Shown piece by piece: positions 59,460 through 64,000 of a DNA stretch of 64,000 bases. The stretch comes from Deltaproteobacteria bacterium. GTDB taxonomy: Bacteria; Desulfobacterota; Binatia; UBA9968; JAJDTQ01. Where the stretch lies: contig JAPPNF010000176.1 in NCBI GenBank assembly GCA_028818755.1, positions 1-64,000 of the forward strand, written 5' to 3'. The translations under genes were made by a program, and so were the position numbers. Position 1 is the first letter of the stretch, and each line of letters begins with the position of its first letter. The notes below the pieces were generated by a model that did no database searches, was not told the origin of the DNA, and saw only the letters and a program-made list of their open reading frames with translations.

Positions 59460-62048
59460 CTACGCCTCCGACTGTGCTCGTACACGCGTAGCATGAAGGA
59501 TGGTCCTGACCTCATCGTAGATGTCTATGTCAAGTCCTGTGGCAACCTCCAACGTTGTGACAAGTGCGTATGGAACCTCAGCCTCCAGAGTCCCCGCATC
59601 GGCTCTACAACTCACCTGGATCTCGAGATTGGCACCTGCGACAAACACGCCCGCCTCGTCACCCTCAAGGATCTCGTGCTGTAACGTACCACGTTGAACC
59701 GCCTGCCAATCCGCTTGCCTCCGCCTGACGCGAAGCGCATCCATCGGAGGTGAGAACCAGAGATGTCCCCTACGCCAAGCTTGGTGTCGCGGGTTGACCG
59801 GAGACAACCAACCGAGCGTGATAGTAAGCCGTCGATGGCCACGCTCACCGCTTAGGGAGGGTGGCAATGGAAAGCGATGAACGTGAGATTCATCCCGTCT
59901 CAGCGTCCCTCCGCCAATAGCTGTTACACGTTGAGCTGTACATTCTCGAACTCGATCGGCGTCCACGGTGCCGTAACCGAGTAACCGCGTAACGTATTCT
60001 TTGAATTGTCGACTGTTGTTCTTGTCCTTCAGTATATTTGTCAGTACCGTACCCGCTTCTCCCCAGTCTGCACCATGCGCGACCAGCGCTTTCAGCCACA
60101 CAGCGCGGGGAAGGCTATCGATAATTTCGCCTCCCGGTTCATGACGAAGCTCCTCGGTAACGTTGTACAGGAAACCACAGGCACGACTCACCAGAGCTGT
60201 TGCGTTGCTTGTGCCCCTTGAGTAGCGCACGCCGTCTCTTTCACCGGGAACCCGCCCTGGGGAAGCAACCAACTGACCCGGCGCACCCGATTGGTCGTAG
60301 ATGTCGAAGCCTTCTCGATGGTCGCCGTTGACGGAGGTATCCCGCACAGCGACTCGCCCACCTGGTGCCAATATATCTGGTTTGATACCACGCCGATGCC
60401 CCATGCCTTGTGCGTTTATCGGGCTGGGAAGACCATCGGCGGTATATGGGTCGATCCATCCGGGCGGGAGTGGTCCCTTTGAAGCGTCATGATGAGCCGA
60501 TGCCACGGTTAGAACATTAACTGCCTCCGCTGGCGACAGGAGGCGTCTATGCCGAGCATCGGCCGCAACGGACCGAATTACTCGCTCCTGAACTCCGTCA
60601 AACAAAGACGGATCTGTTTGGGGTAACGCCGAGTAGTCAATCGCTCCAACGTGATTGCCTGCGCTGACGACGAATAGAACCTGATAACGCCAGGATAGCC
60701 AATCCAGCAAACGCGCCAAAGGACTCATCATATGATCGAATGGGCGATCCCGGACGCCAATTGACAAGTTTATGACAGCCACCTCCGGCGCGACAGCAGG
60801 TTCATCGCCTTCCATATCGAACAAACGACGAACGGCCCGGTGGACTAGGTCTACTACGAGTGTTCTTTCGGGTACCGTCTCGGCTTGATTGACCCAATCC
60901 CGTGAATCCTGTTGAAGTATCGGGCGGACATAGAGTGGCCTCGGAAAGACCTCGTCCTGCTGAGCCATATCGCCATGGAGAATAAGAGAGGCCATGGCCG
61001 TACCATGCCGACGCGTTGAAGCCGGATAATCCGATTCAAACCCGTCGGGATCGTCGACGATGAGGCGTCCCGTCAGCCGCCGATGTTCCTGTAAGGGAAG
61101 TCCATCCAACAGCGCCACCACAGGACGTCCCACAGCTTCTACGTCAGGCAACTCTTGTTCGTCTTGCGCTTGAACGAAGTCCGGCAACGAGGACGACATT
61201 TGCCCGCTAGCCCGAAAGAACTGGATTTGTTCGCACTGGACGAGACGTATTTGTCTGTCGATTGACTCAAGAAGAGGACGGATCTCGGCCACGGGCAAAC
61301 GGACCAGAAGTGCGTGATAGGCGATGTCCTCGATGTTCGACTCAGTGACAATCTGGCCACCTAGCGCTTCCACAAGCTCGGATACCTGATTCCGAGCGGT
61401 TTGGCGCTGTCCTGCAGCCTGCCGGGGCCAGAGTTCGATCTCGCAGGGCACGACTTCCTCGCCGTGTTCGACGCGTTCTCGCCAGTCGTCGAGTACCCCC
61501 GTCTCCTGAAGACGATCCAAGACTCCCCAGTGCCGCACGTCATGTAGTTGTTGAAACAGTTGGTTCCATTTCGCCAGACCGTCATCCAGCTTTTGTCCAG
61601 ATCGCCATCTCTCCCAAAGAGAAAGCATCTGTCTGAGAGCTTCCTGATCGACGAAGACCATGAATATACGGGCTCGAAGAGCCTTATTGGGTCTTGGTTC
61701 ACCGCTATCTGCCAAAGCGAAGAAGTCGTCGTCAGGGGGGATTTCCTCACCTTCGACCTCGGCAAGCCACTCCATCCCAGGAACCTTCTCCACAGCACGA
61801 ATGAAGTTCTCGACCGTACCTATGGTCTCCAAGACGACAACTTCCTCCGGGATAAGCTCCCGAGCCTCCATCTGAAGCCGTGTCCGTTTCTCCTCGAATG
61901 CCCGTTGCAATCGCTCAAACCGGGGAGACATTCTCTCAACCTGTCGCTCAAGGCTCGGGTGATGGAACTTACCACCGCCACCACCCCGTTTTCGGCGCGG
62001 TGAGGGCTGTCCGGGAGTCGGAAGAATCAGGAGAGGCCGTTCAGGCAT
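59460..62048 (-). CDS. ietS: Large S8 subtilisin-like protease, IetS type
   Basis: The 862-aa cytoplasmic protease (no signal peptide) has an N-terminal region starting ERPLLILPTPGQPSPRRKRG and a helical stretch with VVLETIGTVENFIRAVEKV. The S8 domain has triad Asp315 (VVALLDGLP), His348 (RRHGTAMASL), Ser614 (RGTSNATAL) and oxyanion Asn465 (SAGNH), followed by a long beta-rich C-terminal part. It starts at the ATG 62048, overlapping the AAA+ gene by 8 bp. This gene pair matches IetA/IetS, where the protease acts as toxin or effector and the ATPase as its antitoxin or regulator. Base composition is visibly lower in GC than the flanks. Confidence 0.82.
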   Translation of the reverse strand: MPERPLLILPTPGQPSPRRKRGGGGGKFHHPSLERQVERMSPRFERLQRAFEEKRTRLQMEARELIPEEVVVLETIGTVENFIRAVEKVPGMEWLAEVEGEEIPPDDDFFALADSGEPRPNKALRARIFMVFVDQEALRQMLSLWERWRSGQKLDDGLAKWNQLFQQLHDVRHWGVLDRLQETGVLDDWRERVEHGEEVVPCEIELWPRQAAGQRQTARNQVSELVEALGGQIVTESNIEDIAYHALLVRLPVAEIRPLLESIDRQIRLVQCEQIQFFRASGQMSSSLPDFVQAQDEQELPDVEAVGRPVVALLDGLPLQEHRRLTGRLIVDDPDGFESDYPASTRRHGTAMASLILHGDMAQQDEVFPRPLYVRPILQQDSRDWVNQAETVPERTLVVDLVHRAVRRLFDMEGDEPAVAPEVAVINLSIGVRDRPFDHMMSPLARLLDWLSWRYQVLFVVSAGNHVGAIDYSALPQTDPSLFDGVQERVIRSVAADARHRRLLSPAEAVNVLTVASAHHDASKGPLPPGWIDPYTADGLPSPINAQGMGHRRGIKPDILAPGGRVAVRDTSVNGDHREGFDIYDQSGAPGQLVASPGRVPGERDGVRYSRGTSNATALVSRACGFLYNVTEELRHEPGGEIIDSLPRAVWLKALVAHGADWGEAGTVLTNILKDKNNSRQFKEYVTRLLGYGTVDADRVRECTAQRVTAIGGGTLRRDESHVHRFPLPPSLSGERGHRRLTITLGWLSPVNPRHQAWRRGHLWFSPPMDALRVRRRQADWQAVQRGTLQHEILEGDEAGVFVAGANLEIQVSCRADAGTLEAEVPYALVTTLEVATGLDIDIYDEVRTILHATRVRAQSEA

Positions 62049-63051
62049 CTCTGCCCTCCGACGGCGCTTTACTGAGACTGGTAGCGGAGGGCTGGTTCCG
62101 CCACTGGTTGATCCGCTCGGCTACGATGGCATGCAAATCGCCTTCGGGAAGTGTCAGCACGTATTGACGCTGCACGTCGAGCGCGAACTGCTCCAGTTCA
62201 GAGAAGCTCAGTCCCTTGAGAACCTTCGCCAGGGCAGCCGGTTTATGCCCCAAACCCTCACCAAGACGCTTTTCGAAACGACAGAACCACTCTTCTGCCA
62301 GCGCAGAAGTGGGCGCCGGAAGGTTCAACCGCACCTGGAAGCGACGCCAAACGGCCCTGTCCAACAGTTCAGGGTGATTTGTCGCCGTTACGACCACGAC
62401 GTGACTTGGTAGGTCGTCGATCTGGAGCAGAAGGGAACTAACAACACGCTTGATTTCTCCTGTTTCGTGAATGTCGCCTCGCTCCTTTCCAACCACGTCG
62501 AACTCATCAAAGAACAAGACACATCGGCGCGTACGCACTTCGTCAAAGAGTCGCGAAAGTCTCACCGCAGTCTCTCCAAGGTAGCTGGCGATTACCGACT
62601 CGTAGCGCACGGCAAACAACGGAACGGCGAGCTCAGTGGCGAACACCTCGGCTAGCGAGGTCTTTCCATTTCCGGGCGGCCCGGTGAGAAGCACGCGGTG
62701 TCTAGGCTCGAGATTGTGCGCACGCAAGAGGTCGGCACGCTGGAACTCTTCGACCAACTCTGCGGCCGCCCTCGTTACGTTAGGGGGAAGAACAAGATCC
62801 CCTAACCGTCGTTCGGGAGATATCTGATGAAACGAATCAGTTGACGGTCCGTTGCGACCTACTGGAGATGTCGGGGCGTGAGAGTTCCCCGGGACACCCA
62901 CGTTGAGGTGTGCTGCCAAACGGTCAGCAAGGACATGGTGCTGCTTCGCGCGTTCTTCCGCAACAAGGGCTTCCAGAGACTTCCTGAATAAGGGGTGGTC
63001 TCCCTTGGCACCTGCGCGCACAAGGTCAAGCAACAAGTCAGCGCGGGCCAT
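62041..63051 (-). CDS. ietA: AAA+ ATPase, IetA type
   Basis: The 336-aa ATPase has an N-terminal helical region (ARADLLLDLVRAGAKGDHPL), a Ser/Pro linker, and one AAA+ module: Walker A GPPGNGKTS (residues 124-132), pore-loop segment SYLGET, Walker B CVLFFDEFD (177-185), sensor 1 in VTATN (Asn225) and arginine finger WRRF (236-237). It is the upstream gene of a two-gene operon with IetS. In the Ti plasmid this order has the ATPase as antitoxin, followed by the protease. Start at ATG 63051 with a strong AAGGAGG at 63061-63067, preferred to the further upstream frame. Confidence 0.82.
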   Translation of the reverse strand: MARADLLLDLVRAGAKGDHPLFRKSLEALVAEERAKQHHVLADRLAAHLNVGVPGNSHAPTSPVGRNGPSTDSFHQISPERRLGDLVLPPNVTRAAAELVEEFQRADLLRAHNLEPRHRVLLTGPPGNGKTSLAEVFATELAVPLFAVRYESVIASYLGETAVRLSRLFDEVRTRRCVLFFDEFDVVGKERGDIHETGEIKRVVSSLLLQIDDLPSHVVVVTATNHPELLDRAVWRRFQVRLNLPAPTSALAEEWFCRFEKRLGEGLGHKPAALAKVLKGLSFSELEQFALDVQRQYVLTLPEGDLHAIVAERINQWRNQPSATSLSKAPSEGRDA

Positions 63052-63119
63052 TTTGAGTAACCTCCTTCGAATGAGGGTGACCATTGCGAGATCAACCGTG
63101 TACCCCGCAGATCAGTCAT

Positions 63120-63150
63120 TGCCCCACCCAAGCTCCCGAAATGTGGGGCA
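63120..63150. promoter_or_regulatory. Inverted repeat upstream of the IetAS operon
   Basis: TGCCCCAC (63120-63127) and GTGGGGCA (63143-63150) form a perfect 8-bp inverted repeat with a 15-bp spacer, 69-99 bases upstream of the ietA start. It could be an operator for autoregulation, as in toxin-antitoxin units, or a leader hairpin. No convincing -35/-10 pair was found nearby. Confidence 0.45.
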
Positions 63151-63413
63151 GCCCCATCTCGATTTTCTTGGCAAACGCGCACCTTAATCCGCCGCTACGG
63201 TGATCAGCAGGCTGCAATCGATTCTCAAGTAGTGGTCCGATAACCCCGTTGAGGCCTCACCATCCACCTACCTCAGCGACAATCGACCAAACCTTGGCTA
63301 GCTACACGATAACAAACGACTCGACCGTTGTTTAGCCGTGTGCAGTTTGGCCCTTGGCATTCTCATGCTTCGCCAAGTCTGTCACCCTCAAACGGCTGAT
63401 CGCGTCCGATCGC
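63151..63413. other. Gene-poor stretch between ietA and the nitroreductase-like gene
   Basis: About 260 bp (360 bp counting to the ietA start) without a credible gene. The visible features are an imperfect hairpin between GGCTA (63296-63300) and TAGCC (63333-63337) with AAACGAC/GTTGTTT-like arms inside, and AT-rich patches. No tRNA, attachment site or transposase fragment was recognised. Confidence 0.4.
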
Positions 63414-64000
63414 CTATTTCGCCTTCAACCGCCGTCCCAGCGCAACCAGGAACATGACGCTCTTGCCGGCGGCGTGGGGGGAAAAGAAGCCGGTGACATC
63501 GTCGTCGAAGAAGGTGAGGCCCGAGGCGCCGAAGCCGTGAGCGTAGGCCGCCAGGTAGAGGCGGCCGGCGGTGACGGCGGCCTCCATCTGGGCCAGGCGG
63601 TAACCGCGGTTGCCGTAGCGCGCCAGCACCGGCTCGAGGTCGGCGAGGAAGTAGACGTTGACGCTGGCATCGTGGGGGATCTCCTGGCCCAGGCCGAGAA
63701 AGCCGGCCTCCCTGCGGAACTCCCCTTCCTTCAGCAGCTCCAGGCGCGCCCGTTCACGGTCCAGCGCATAGGTGCCGGGAGCCGTGCCGTCCACGTGGTT
63801 GACGATGAGGTAGAGCTGGTTGAGCGGCCGGGAACCGTCGGGGTCCGCGTCCGTGGCGACGCCGCGCGTGGCGTGGTGCAGCGCGTTGGACAACTGGGCG
63901 AAGGTGATGGCTTCGTGAGAGAAACGCCGGGTCGAGCCACGACGCACGATCACCTGCTCGATACTGTTCGTGGGGAGCGATTCCGCCGGGGCCATCTCCA
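63414..64000 (-). CDS. Nitroreductase/SagB-ThcOx-type protein, partial at the right edge
   Basis: The frame runs off the window edge on its 5-prime side. The visible 195 residues include VIVRRGSTRRFSHEAITFAQ (the RRS/T-RRF FMN-binding opening of SagB-type nitroreductases), LAQMEAAVTAGRLYLAAYAHG and FLVALGRRLK at the C-terminus. An internal ATG at 63995 exists, but its context (GGAG directly abutting) and the preceding open frame suggest this is the C-terminal half of a longer tandem nitroreductase. FMN-dependent dehydrogenation or reduction is likely; the substrate is unknown. Confidence 0.75.
   Translation of the reverse strand, partial: EMAPAESLPTNSIEQVIVRRGSTRRFSHEAITFAQLSNALHHATRGVATDADPDGSRPLNQLYLIVNHVDGTAPGTYALDRERARLELLKEGEFRREAGFLGLGQEIPHDASVNVYFLADLEPVLARYGNRGYRLAQMEAAVTAGRLYLAAYAHGFGASGLTFFDDDVTGFFSPHAAGKSVMFLVALGRRLKAK

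Noticed and set aside
59389-59461. Terminal inverted repeats AGCTGCAA/TTGCAGCT around the IetAS left junction
   Set aside because: The arms are 8 bp, only 57 bp apart, and do not bracket the island, so they cannot be the ends of a mobile element and may be chance.
59460-63051. Prophage or plasmid origin of the IetAS unit
   Set aside because: No phage structural, replication, partition or conjugation gene lies within the window around it, so the vehicle cannot be stated.
63296-63337. A tRNA or tRNA-like integration site near the right end
   Set aside because: The stem-loop here does not fold as a cloverleaf and lacks T-loop and acceptor features.

Overview
The window is a high-GC, densely coding stretch of a Gram-negative bacterial chromosome. 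An MlaE/F/D lipid-transport block, Lgt, an MltA lipoprotein, a lipidated subtilase and a periplasmic-binding LIV transporter all imply two membranes. CtaG, dioxygenase and flavin-monooxygenase-like genes suggest aerobic life. The catabolic repertoire (amidohydrolases, three ornithine-cyclodeaminase-like genes, UbiD, CoxL-like, M20/M24 hydrolases, many MFS/DMT carriers) and the short dispersed palindromic repeats after genes resemble uncultivated delta-proteobacterial, Tectomicrobia or Binatota-like genomes. That placement is an inference from gene content. No rRNA, tRNA, CRISPR array or integrase was seen.

Layout. 1-9 kb is housekeeping: a DciA/DUF721 protein convergent with a TrmN6-like methyltransferase, mlaE-mlaF-mlaD plus an MFS carrier, a DMT carrier, DUF309, RlmD, an 81-aa unknown and lgt. 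8.9-11 kb holds a thioredoxin-like protein, CtaG and a small membrane protein, probably for oxidase assembly. 11-16.3 kb has an MFS carrier, a VOC protein, two ornithine-cyclodeaminase-like genes and MltA. 16.5-24.7 kb is a co-directional catabolic run: a creatinase-like M24 protein, an enolase-superfamily enzyme, an octopine-dehydrogenase-like enzyme, an LLM oxidoreductase, two M20 hydrolases and DUF6282. 24.9-35.2 kb has Fe-ADH, DMT, a carboxyltransferase-like lyase, tandem ACMSD-type amidohydrolases, MFS, a MetE-like core, a tyrosine phosphatase, 3-hydroxyanthranilate dioxygenase and a CDP-alcohol phosphatidyltransferase.

35.4-37.8 kb encodes a lipidated, NalP/SphB1-like subtilase behind a good promoter. 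37.9-42.4 kb has MFS, a flippase-like membrane protein, an NAD-dependent epimerase and a Tat-exported aldo/keto reductase with Fe-S clusters. 42.6-47.3 kb is a complete LIV-type ABC importer. It is divergent from a TenA/PqqC-like protein, an orphan CoxL-type molybdoenzyme subunit, a UbiD decarboxylase, a TatD-like hydrolase and a third ornithine-cyclodeaminase-like gene, which together look like an uptake-plus-degradation module. 54.2-59.4 kb has MutY, a TIGR04282 glycosyltransferase, DUF547, TVP38/TMEM64 and an FAD disulfide oxidoreductase.

The accessory highlight is 59.46-63.05 kb. A visibly AT-richer two-gene unit encodes an AAA+ ATPase and a large subtilisin-like protease, overlapping by 8 bp. 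This matches the IetA/IetS architecture known as a plasmid-stability toxin-antitoxin and a candidate anti-phage system. A perfect 8-bp inverted repeat lies upstream of it. Beyond it a nitroreductase-family gene runs off the right edge.

Other unusual points are two genes whose conserved N-termini lie upstream of any ATG/GTG/TTG (probable CTG and ATC starts), dispersed repeats that supply stop codons or C-terminal tails, and two hydrolases with altered metal-ligand positions.
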